Shown piece by piece: positions 1 to 5,882 of a stretch of 46,145 bases of DNA. The notes under the pieces were generated by a model, which saw only the letters and a program-made list of their open reading frames with translations, was not told the origin of the DNA and made no database searches. Position 1 is the first letter of the stretch, and each line of letters begins with the position of its first letter. The DNA is from Candidatus Methanoperedens nitratireducens (GTDB taxonomy: Archaea; Halobacteriota; Methanosarcinia; Methanosarcinales; Methanoperedenaceae), in NCBI RefSeq assembly GCF_900196725.1, contig NZ_FZMP01000228.1, positions 1 to 46,145 on the forward strand, written 5' to 3'. Position numbers and translations under genes: made by a program.

Positions 1-21
1 TGAGGTATCGAGGTGATGGGA

Positions 22-645
22 ATGGCAGAAAAGACGGCTAAGAAGACAGTAAAATCCGAGGCGCCAAAGGAAGACAAAGAGGCTGTTAAAGCAATGTCGC
101 AGGCGCTGACAAAACCGGAAACTCAGAAGCTGGCAAAACCAGAGGCACAGAAGGCTGTTGTTGCAGCTGCCAAAGCACCATCAGAAGTTGCAGTTAAGGC
201 GCCAGCAGAGGTACAGATGCAGGAACCGAAAGTTGTAGCACCAGTAAAAACAGAGCCGCAGACGAAAGCAGAAGCACCACAAGCCAAAGCCACCAAGGAA
301 CCTGCGAAAGCCCAGCCTGAAACGATAGCAAAAACAGAGGCGCCAAAACCTAGAGAGAAAGCGGCAAGAGAAGCGGTGAAAGCGACGCCAGAGGTTTCAG
401 AGACGCCAAAAACTGATGAAGCAAAGGCAGAAGCTAAAGCTGGAGCTAAGAAAGAAGCCGACCCTAGCAAGGAATTCGTGGACGGCATCATGGCAGAGAT
501 GAGCTTGAAAGGCGCATCAAAGAAGAGGCTTATCAAGAAGCTGGCAGAGCAGTACAGTTTTGATAAGCAAAGGGTGCTGTTCAAGCTCAAGCGCGCGCTG
601 ATTACGGAGAGGTATACGGCGGCGCATGCGGAAGCGGAGCATTGA
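22..645 (+). CDS. Lys/Ala/Pro/Glu-rich protein with small basic C-terminal domain
   Basis: I do not recognise a named family. Residues 1 to about 145 are low-complexity Lys, Ala, Pro, Glu and Thr with repeated KAEAPK/AKAP-like units, resembling histone-H1-type tails. The last 60 residues look folded and basic (motifs KEFVDGIMAEM, KKRLIKKLAEQYSFDK, LFKLKRAL) and could be a small helical nucleic-acid-binding domain; that is inference. The ATG at 22 is chosen because GAGGTGA at 10-16 sits 5 nt before it; GTG at 13 and ATG at 16 overlap that site. The last 18 codons recur in degraded form at 1531-1584, on the far side of a PIN/UPF0175 pair, so a related second gene once existed there. A role in chromatin or RNA binding is a guess from composition only. 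Confidence 0.7.
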   Translation: MAEKTAKKTVKSEAPKEDKEAVKAMSQALTKPETQKLAKPEAQKAVVAAAKAPSEVAVKAPAEVQMQEPKVVAPVKTEPQTKAEAPQAKATKEPAKAQPETIAKTEAPKPREKAAREAVKATPEVSETPKTDEAKAEAKAGAKKEADPSKEFVDGIMAEMSLKGASKKRLIKKLAEQYSFDKQRVLFKLKRALITERYTAAHAEAEH

Positions 646-650
646 TTTAA

Positions 651-1154
651 TTATATTTTATCAATAAGTTCGAGAATTGTAAGGTATTGCTTTTGCCCCA
701 TCCAGAAGCCATCTGTTATCATCTTGTTTATTTTGGCTTTTGCATTTTCTTTTGATATTTTGCCTTTTCTGATCATTAAAAATATCAAATAAATTGTTCC
801 GTGAACTTCTACACCCAGAATTTTTCCTGCCGTTCTTGCGATATCGTCATCGATAATTGCAATCCCATCCAGGCTTTTTGCAAGAGATAACACTCCGATC
901 TCCCCACGATGGAGTTCTTGGTTAAGCTGGGTAAACTTACTTTTATTTTCTATTTTCCGTACTGAAATGACCTTATTTTTGACCAGTTCTTCTGCTACGA
1001 AGGCGTCTTCGCTTCCTGTCTGTTTGCCCCTAATTACTACTTCTTCATATACAGAATCAGGTATTATGCAATCTGCATCCAGTTCCTGAAAAATCCAGTT
1101 AAGACCTGCCTTGCACAGATATATCAGAGGCGTTGAATTGATTACAAAAATCAT
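651..1154 (-). CDS. PIN-like nuclease (DUF3368 family), VapC-type toxin candidate
   Basis: A 167-residue protein resembling the DUF3368 branch of PIN-domain proteins, which are predicted Mg-dependent RNases. Visible motifs are the N-terminal strand FVINSTPLIYL (the first acidic position is Asn, as I recall for many DUF3368 members), a central HRGEIGVLSLA with conserved Glu, IAIIDDDIAR with clustered acidic residues, and a C-terminal VHGTIYLIFLMIRKGKI segment like the TGTLG...G.I stretch of the family. Its ATG overlaps the stop of the upstream UPF0175 gene by 4 nt (ATGA), so the two are co-translated, the usual arrangement of a UPF0175/PIN toxin-antitoxin pair. The Asn in place of Asp may reduce catalysis. 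Toxin activity is inferred from family and context. Confidence 0.8.
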   Translation of the reverse strand: MIFVINSTPLIYLCKAGLNWIFQELDADCIIPDSVYEEVVIRGKQTGSEDAFVAEELVKNKVISVRKIENKSKFTQLNQELHRGEIGVLSLAKSLDGIAIIDDDIARTAGKILGVEVHGTIYLIFLMIRKGKISKENAKAKINKMITDGFWMGQKQYLTILELIDKI

Positions 1155-1450
1155 TGCACAGCAGCCTCAAAATCTTCCAAAATACTCTTTTTAGAAATGT
1201 GAAGTGGTATGCCTTTTTCATTCAAAATGTCAAGCATCTCACGAATTGAAATTCCTGCAATCTCTGCCGCTTTCCCCAGAGAGACTTTCTTTTGCATATA
1301 CTGATTCAATGAATATTCTATCAGCTTTTGCCTCATTCCAATGTCTATAATGCTTCTGATTACAGCGGACCTGTCCATGTGAAAACCGGCTGCAAGCATG
1401 TTTATTTTGTTTTCAATGTCCTCGGGCGCGGTAATGGATATATCTGGCAT
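1151..1450 (-). CDS. UPF0175 family protein, antitoxin candidate
   Basis: A 99-residue protein. The N-terminal half (ISITAPEDIENKINMLAA, then HMDRSAVIRSIIDIGMRQ) looks like a ribbon-helix-helix-type element. The C-terminal half carries the UPF0175 signature: QKKVSLGKAAEIAGIS, then EMLDILNEKGIPLHI, a helix-turn-helix-like segment. Members often sit directly before DUF3368 PIN proteins, as here, and are thought to be DNA-binding antitoxins. The frame is open back to 1489, but the ATG at 1450 is preferred because a TATA element lies about 20 nt upstream, giving a leaderless or near-leaderless message, and the extra residues are not family-like. The frame overlaps the PIN gene by 4 nt. Confidence 0.8.
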   Translation of the reverse strand: MPDISITAPEDIENKINMLAAGFHMDRSAVIRSIIDIGMRQKLIEYSLNQYMQKKVSLGKAAEIAGISIREMLDILNEKGIPLHISKKSILEDFEAAVQ

Positions 1451-1465
1451 GGGTTGTAATTTAGT

Positions 1466-1477
1466 TTTTATAAATAA
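1466..1477 (-). promoter_or_regulatory. TATA-box promoter of the UPF0175/PIN pair
   Basis: On the - strand an A/T-rich TTTATAAA element lies 16-27 nt before the ATG at 1450, too close for an SD-containing leader, so transcription probably begins at or just before the ATG. Confidence 0.5.
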
Positions 1478-1530
1478 AAAGATTTGCAATGCTGCGCTGA
1501 GGTATTAAGAAGGCAATATGTTTCATACCT

Positions 1531-1584
1531 AAGCGCGCACTGATCATGAAGAGGTATGCGGCGGCGCACGAGGCGGGGCATTGA
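1531..1584 (+). pseudogene. Remnant of the C-terminal end of the Lys/Ala-rich gene
   Basis: This 54-nt stretch aligns with the final 57 nt of the gene ending at 645, with one in-frame 3-nt gap. It reads KRALIMKRYAAAHEAGH and stop, against KRALITERYTAAHAEAEH and stop. No upstream coding part survives in this frame. It is the tail of a decayed tandem paralogue, separated from the intact gene by the UPF0175/PIN pair, which may have inserted into or replaced most of it. Confidence 0.65.
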
Positions 1585-1735
1585 GTTCAATTGACTGCGC
1601 CGCACCCTGAGTTCGTATCAGTTCGTTGTTTTTATAAAAGACTACTGCGCAGCCTTGCGTTCTTCGCGCCTTTTGCAGTGAATGCACACATGTAGTTGCA
1701 TCGCTTTTATTATCATCCGCCCCAATAACTTCTGT

Positions 1736-2074
1736 ATGGATCATCCTTATTTAATCAGGTTCTTGATAGGTGGCGCGGTAATTGCAGGAACAACGTGGGT
1801 TGCAGAATATTTTGACCCGAAGCCTGGGGGCATCATTGCGAACATACCCTCGGCGACCATTATAAGCCTGCTGATCATCGATAGCGTACTGGGCGAGAAA
1901 GGGGCAGTCCTTTTTGCGAAAGGAGTCGTGGTCGGGAATATACCGTGGTACGGTTATATTTTCGCCGTTATCCTGCTCACCCAGAGAATAGGTCTTGTAA
2001 AAAGCCTTGCTGCCGGGATGGTTATCTGGCTGCTGCTTGTGCCGGTTACATGGTGGCTTTCCAGGTTTGTTTAA
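1736..2074 (+). CDS. Small four-helix membrane protein, DUF3147/GlpM-like
   Basis: A 112-residue, almost entirely hydrophobic protein with about four membrane segments (YLIRFLIGGAVIAG, the stretch after GGIIANIPSATIISLLII, GYIFAVILL, and VIWLLLVPVTWWL). The motif FDPKPGGIIANIPS followed by a Ser/Thr-rich helix recalls the GlpM/DUF3147 group of small inner-membrane proteins of unknown function; that match is tentative. The frame opens at 1682, but the ATG at 1736 is preferred because the protein then starts with a short polar end and TATA-like CTTTTATTATC at about 1703 fits a leaderless start. It has no obvious partner; the methyltransferase 70 nt downstream has its own TATA. Confidence 0.6.
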   Translation: MDHPYLIRFLIGGAVIAGTTWVAEYFDPKPGGIIANIPSATIISLLIIDSVLGEKGAVLFAKGVVVGNIPWYGYIFAVILLTQRIGLVKSLAAGMVIWLLLVPVTWWLSRFV

Positions 2075-2143
2075 ATGATGGTGCAAGGCTCAGTGAATGG
2101 AAAAAGCTTTAATTAATAAAATGCGAAATCAGTTATAGCAGAT

Positions 2144-2740
2144 ATGGCTCATAAGTTCGATGTAAAAAGAGCGGAAATCCTTGACAGTCCAGATAGAATA
2201 CAATTCCTGAATCCGGATAGTATTCTGGACAGGATAGGTCTGGACAGGGAGATGATACTTGCAGATCTTGGTTGCGGGACAGGGTTTTTCACAATACCTG
2301 CGTCGTTGCGTGTCAAAAAAGTGTACGCTCTCGATGTGCAGCAGGAAATGCTTGATATTTTGCAGGACAAAATAAAAAAACAAAAGATCGCCAATATCGA
2401 GACCATTTTATCGGAAGAATCATCAATACCGCTGCCTGACGGTTCAGTTGATGTCCTGCTTATGGCTAATGTGTTCCACGAGCTTGAAGACAGAAGTGCC
2501 ATATTGAAAGAAGGGAAGCGTATTCTTTCAAGCAGGGGAAAACTGGCAATAGTCGATTGGAAGAAGATAGAAATGGACTTCGGACCGCCTGTGGAAGAGC
2601 GGTTGGCGGAAGAAGAAGTGATCTCAGTCTGCAAGGACAGCGGTTTTGAACTTGCGGTGCGGTCGGATGCGGGACCTTACAATTATTTGTTGGTTTTTGA
2701 TTGTATCAAGCATTTGCAGATGAACCCATCCACTAATTAG
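2144..2740 (+). CDS. Class I SAM-dependent methyltransferase
   Basis: A 198-residue single-domain enzyme with the Rossmann-like class I methyltransferase fold. Motif I is ADLGCGTGFFTIPA (about residues 40-53), motif II ends in YALDVQQEML, the motif after strand 4 is VLLMANVFHEL, and the post-core strand is GKLAIVDWKK. These bind S-adenosylmethionine; the substrate cannot be read from sequence. It resembles the UbiE/Methyltransf_11 group. The C-terminal third (PPVEERLAEEEVISVCKDSGF) is typical of small-molecule methyltransferases. The ATG at 2144 follows TATA-like TTTAATTAATAAAA at about 2109-2122, so a near-leaderless message is likely. It stands alone, with a repeat-bearing gap after it. Confidence 0.85.
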   Translation: MAHKFDVKRAEILDSPDRIQFLNPDSILDRIGLDREMILADLGCGTGFFTIPASLRVKKVYALDVQQEMLDILQDKIKKQKIANIETILSEESSIPLPDGSVDVLLMANVFHELEDRSAILKEGKRILSSRGKLAIVDWKKIEMDFGPPVEERLAEEEVISVCKDSGFELAVRSDAGPYNYLLVFDCIKHLQMNPSTN

Positions 2741-2826
2741 ACGGAAAGACTATATCGACAGGATGACATGAAAAACCTATCCTGATAATCCTGTAGTATT
2801 CTGAATTTTACGACCTATATAAACTC

Positions 2827-2916
2827 GCCACAGAGGCACGGAGAAACAAAGAAATATTTCAAAAAAGCTCTCTGTGCCTTAGCCCGAAGGTCTCCGTGCC
2901 TCAGCGCCTCTGTGGC
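2827..2916. repeat. Inverted-repeat element of the 'cacagaggcacggag' type
   Basis: The left arm at 2827-2843 (GCCACAGAGGCACGGAG) is complementary to 2892-2916 apart from an 8-nt insertion (TCAGCGCC-like) in the right arm. A third imperfect copy (CTCTGTGCCTT) lies at 2870-2880. The 274-nt gap from 2741 to 3014 contains no ORF. Similar 'tctccgtgcctctgtggc' sequences are scattered through intergenic regions of many bacteria and some archaea; origin unknown. It could fold as a long hairpin in RNA. Confidence 0.7.
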
Positions 2917-3014
2917 TCATTTATGCTCCACTCGTTTAGATGTTGGAATTATTGGATGGGCTTGCAGACGAAAAGTTATTTTAGTTAAACGAATATATAT
3001 TGTCGCTGATCATA

Positions 3015-3680
3015 ATGGATAAGATGGAAACCGACAGGATAAAAAAAATAGCACAAATAATCTCTGAAGTTTCGCATCTGGATGAAACCGATATGTTCAT
3101 CCTGCTGGCGCTGCTTGCTGACAGCAAGAAGACCAATGCCGAACTGGCCAAAATGCTGAAATTCAAAGACGGGAATTCTGTAGCATATCATATGCGCACT
3201 ATGCAGCAGGACGGGATCATTGAGCGGCATACCATTGTCCCGAACTGGAAGCGCATTGGATTGCCGACAGAATTCATCATACTGGCAGAAGCAGAGAACG
3301 AAGAACAGCTGCTTGAGCTCGAGAAAAGGCATGTGATAACGGCAGATGAATACTCTTCAGCGTATGGAGATATCGTTGTGACGCCAACGATTTCAGGCTG
3401 CGTTGTCCTGCAGGATGTCTACCAGTGCTACGGCGACAGGATCATGGGAATAATAATCGGCAGGGCAACATCTGACCAGGATGCTGCGGTTTATTGTAAG
3501 AATTATGTTGCGGGCAGGTATCCGGGCATTAAGGTAAGCCTGCTTATAAACAAGTACAGGACTATCAGTAATTTCTTCGTCGATAAGAAAGCCATAAAAA
3601 AACTAAAAGAATTCTTCCAGATAGGGAACAAAGGTGGGTCTGCCGACGCCCTGAAAGAATTACGTGACATGGAGATATAG
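3015..3680 (+). CDS. Lrp/AsnC-like winged-helix transcriptional regulator
   Basis: A 221-residue protein with an N-terminal winged helix-turn-helix at about residues 20-75: LLALLADSKKTNAELAKML is the HTH, followed by the recognition-helix region NSVAYHMRTMQQDGII and the wing ERHTIVPNWKRIGLP. This matches Lrp/AsnC-type archaeal regulators. The remainder (ITADEYSSAYGDIVV through IIIGRATSDQDAAVY) is longer than a standard RAM effector domain and its ligand is unknown. The ATG at 3015 is chosen because the TATA-like AAACGAATATATAT at 2987-3000 lies just upstream; TTG at 3000 overlaps that TATA. A hairpin with T-tract follows the gene. Targets are unknown; the next gene on the same strand is an exported protein with its own promoter. 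Confidence 0.75.
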   Translation: MDKMETDRIKKIAQIISEVSHLDETDMFILLALLADSKKTNAELAKMLKFKDGNSVAYHMRTMQQDGIIERHTIVPNWKRIGLPTEFIILAEAENEEQLLELEKRHVITADEYSSAYGDIVVTPTISGCVVLQDVYQCYGDRIMGIIIGRATSDQDAAVYCKNYVAGRYPGIKVSLLINKYRTISNFFVDKKAIKKLKEFFQIGNKGGSADALKELRDMEI

Positions 3681-3729
3681 GCATATAACTCGCATCGGTT
3701 TTAAAATTTCAATTATTCTCTATAGTGGT

Positions 3730-3759
3730 TTCTAATTTTAGTTATAATTAGAATTTTTT
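3730..3759 (+). terminator. Hairpin plus T-tract after the Lrp-like gene
   Basis: Perfect 8-nt inverted repeat TTCTAATT / AATTAGAA (3730-3737 and 3746-3753) followed by TTTTTTC. It is A/T-rich and so weak as a stem, but its location 50 nt past the stop and the T-run fit a terminator. A regulator operator is an alternative. Confidence 0.45.
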
Positions 3760-3790
3760 CGTTTTTGTTAAAAACAGGATAAAAAAACGA

Positions 3791-3803
3791 TAAATATAAA
3801 TAC
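3791..3803 (+). promoter_or_regulatory. TATA-box promoter of the exported protein at 3862
   Basis: TAAATATAAATAC lies about 60 nt before the ATG at 3862. A start of transcription near 3825 would leave a leader containing the strong SD GGGAGG at 3851-3856. Confidence 0.5.
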
Positions 3804-3861
3804 AATGCGTCAAAACAGGTCGGTACTTGGAAAGTAAATCTTGTATTTACGGGAGGAAATT

Positions 3862-5136
3862 ATGAATAAATATGCAAGTGGTATTGCAATAATAGCGCTT
3901 ATTCTGGGCTTATTCGCAGTCGGTGGTGTTTCAGCCCAGGTTGTAGGAGTTGAGGAAAGAGTTGTAAGCATGCCTGCCATGCCTGCGGCGGAGCAGTTCG
4001 GCAACTTCACAAAGCTTGAGATTTTACCCCGCTACGGCAATTTCAGGCTACAGTCCGGGGAGAGCAAGGAAATGACAATTACCATTAAAAACAAGGAGAA
4101 AAAAGCTGTCAGTGTAAAACCCAACATAGTGATACCCCCGTTCAGCGAATATATCATGGATAAGGAATGGATAACGGTTACACCTGCCAGCGCAGATATA
4201 CCAGCTGAAGGAAGCCAGAAGTTCACGCTAAAAGCATCTGTGCCAAAGGATACTTCTGTTGGTTATTATAACGCACAGATCGCTTTTACGGACGAGGAAA
4301 TGCCATCGCCCTATCCGCAGCCGGTTCCCAATTATGTCCATACCTTCAGCCTTTCAATTGACGCCTGGACACCGCCCATTATCCAGGTCACAACACCCTA
4401 TATAAGCGACCAGCTTGAGGCAGGGAAGGAATACGACTACGAGATAAAGCTCAAGAACACAGGCGACAAGGAGGTTGCTATAGCCCCAAAGATAAGCCAG
4501 GAAAATTACATGTACGGTCCCTACGGAATGGCTAAATCCGCCTTCCCTGACAGTGCGATAACAATAACTGCACCCAAGAGCGTACCTGCAGGCGCTACTG
4601 AGAGCGTAAAAATTCACGTTAAAGTGCCCGCAGACTCCAAGGGCATGTATAACGGAATGATAGACCTCGGCATAGAAGACCCATCCCTTCAAAGGTTTGG
4701 GGGGTCTGGAGGAATTAATCTTAATTTCAATGTCTGGAAGCAGCCAACCGAGCCTTTTGTCAAGAGCTTCACCCTGAAGCAGCCATCGCCCGTCACCATA
4801 GAGATCGGCTCCAGCTACTTTGGCGACCTCTACAGGCTTGCGATGTTTGCAGGCGGCATGAGTGCCAGCAACGCAAAAGAGCCTTCTTTTGAAATATACC
4901 TTGAAGGCGGGACAGGAAAAGCCGAGTTGAAACTCGAGAAGACAGTGATAAAAGGTGGTGTAAGTATGGGTGGCCAAATACCGCCGTGGGAGATGGATAG
5001 CACCGGCATATACCAGGATATAGGAACGCAGCATATTGAGACCTATACAGCCAATGTCACGGCAGGCGAATGGAAACTGAAAGTGCTGCCCAGAGACACA
5101 GACAAGTTTGAGTATACTATAACGATAGGGGAGTAA
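3862..5136 (+). CDS. Exported protein with Ig-like (NEW3-type) domains
   Basis: A 424-residue protein with a clear Sec signal peptide (NKYASGIAIIALILGL, cleavage near VSAQ). At about residues 45-155 and 175-290 there are two beta-sandwich segments in which 'LQSGESKEMTITIKNKE...VPKDTSVGYYNAQI' and 'LEAGKEYDYEIKLKNTG...VPADSKGMYNGMI' are parallel in layout, typical of NEW3/CARDB-type Ig-like domains in archaeal envelope proteins. The C-terminal third (VTIEIGSSYFG, TANVTAGEWKLKVLP) looks like a pre-peptidase-type beta domain. No C-terminal anchor is visible, so it is secreted or held by partners. The start is set by GGGAGG at 3851. A terminator hairpin overlaps its stop. An adhesin or S-layer-associated role is inference. 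Confidence 0.8.
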   Translation: MNKYASGIAIIALILGLFAVGGVSAQVVGVEERVVSMPAMPAAEQFGNFTKLEILPRYGNFRLQSGESKEMTITIKNKEKKAVSVKPNIVIPPFSEYIMDKEWITVTPASADIPAEGSQKFTLKASVPKDTSVGYYNAQIAFTDEEMPSPYPQPVPNYVHTFSLSIDAWTPPIIQVTTPYISDQLEAGKEYDYEIKLKNTGDKEVAIAPKISQENYMYGPYGMAKSAFPDSAITITAPKSVPAGATESVKIHVKVPADSKGMYNGMIDLGIEDPSLQRFGGSGGINLNFNVWKQPTEPFVKSFTLKQPSPVTIEIGSSYFGDLYRLAMFAGGMSASNAKEPSFEIYLEGGTGKAELKLEKTVIKGGVSMGGQIPPWEMDSTGIYQDIGTQHIETYTANVTAGEWKLKVLPRDTDKFEYTITIGE

Positions 5137-5157
5137 ATACTCCCTTTTGCTTTTTTT
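5129..5157 (+). terminator. Intrinsic terminator overlapping the stop codon
   Basis: Stem GGGAGT (5129-5134) pairs with ACTCCC (5139-5144) around loop AAAT, then TTTTGCTTTTTTT. The TAA stop is part of stem and loop. Confidence 0.7.
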
Positions 5158-5227
5158 CATGAAGTGAAAAACATGAGTAAGAACTATGAACCTCTGCCTT
5201 TATTGATAGAATGGAAGATGTTAAACC

Positions 5228-5830
5228 ATGAACACGCCGACAAAACTCGCAATCGGGCTTATTGGAATAGTATTAGCTCTTGGTATAGGGCTAAGCTTAA
5301 GCTACAAACAACCCGATCCTATGCCTCAGTGGGTGCATAAAGTAGACTGGCAAAACAAGCCTGGCGATGCTGCCAGAATAGAAGAACTTCTATGGACCGG
5401 GATAAGCCCGTACAGGACAGAATACGAGACGGTAAACATAAGCGCAGGTAGCGGGAGCAGTAGATTGCGCCTGCGGGTGGTAGCTACGGCAAAAGATTCG
5501 GAGTACCATGATATATACGATTTTGTATACGAGGGCGATAAACTGTTGCTTACCGGTTATCTCCTTGAGGCGATACCGCAGGAGTACAGGAACGAGGCGA
5601 TCAGCCTCGCTCTTGGGAACCAGGAAATAGCCTCTTCGGTTATCGGTTCAGGCGCTCCGAGCGTGAAGCGCGTACTGCCTGCTACGGCAGAAAAATTCTA
5701 TGCACCGAAAACATTGCTTAGCGTGACGTGGGAAGGGACTTCAGCATTAATAGACCCGGACGAGCGGAAAGTGGCAAATATCTGGAAAGCAGGAGCACAG
5801 GATTCCCAGGTTAGAGGCGGAAGCAAATAA
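5228..5830 (+). CDS. Membrane-anchored exported protein of unknown function
   Basis: A 200-residue protein not assigned to a family. An N-terminal hydrophobic segment (LAIGLIGIVLALGIGLSL, residues 7-24) without a lipobox Cys or clear cleavage site suggests a signal anchor, leaving about 175 residues outside. The outer part contains WVHKVDWQNKPGDAARIEEL, a beta-rich middle (SRLRLRVVATAKDSEYHDIY) and the end SVTWEGTSALIDPDERKV. The ATG at 5228 is preceded by only a weak GATGTTAAACC leader. It lies 90 nt past the terminator of the Ig-like gene, in the same direction, and converges with the 815-residue surface gene; both are envelope proteins, but a shared job is not shown. Confidence 0.65.
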   Translation: MNTPTKLAIGLIGIVLALGIGLSLSYKQPDPMPQWVHKVDWQNKPGDAARIEELLWTGISPYRTEYETVNISAGSGSSRLRLRVVATAKDSEYHDIYDFVYEGDKLLLTGYLLEAIPQEYRNEAISLALGNQEIASSVIGSGAPSVKRVLPATAEKFYAPKTLLSVTWEGTSALIDPDERKVANIWKAGAQDSQVRGGSK

Positions 5831-5835
5831 AGGAT

Positions 5836-5850
5836 ATGTTAAATTAACAT
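5836..5850. terminator. Palindrome in the convergent gap
   Basis: ATGTTAA-A-TTAACAT is a perfect 7-nt inverted repeat just past the stop at 5830 and between two converging genes, so it could serve either strand. There is no T-run, so this call is weak. Confidence 0.3.
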
Positions 5851-5882
5851 TGTTCCTTAAATATATGGTTTCGCAAATGTTT

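Noticed and set aside
1544-1744. 66-residue - strand frame in the gap before the small membrane protein
   Set aside because: No SD, no TATA in place, no motif; it overlaps the remnant of the Lys/Ala-rich gene.
4354-5160. 268-residue - strand frame opposite the Ig-like exported protein
   Set aside because: Cys/Tyr-rich shadow with no domain; the + strand gene has signal peptide, SD and terminator.
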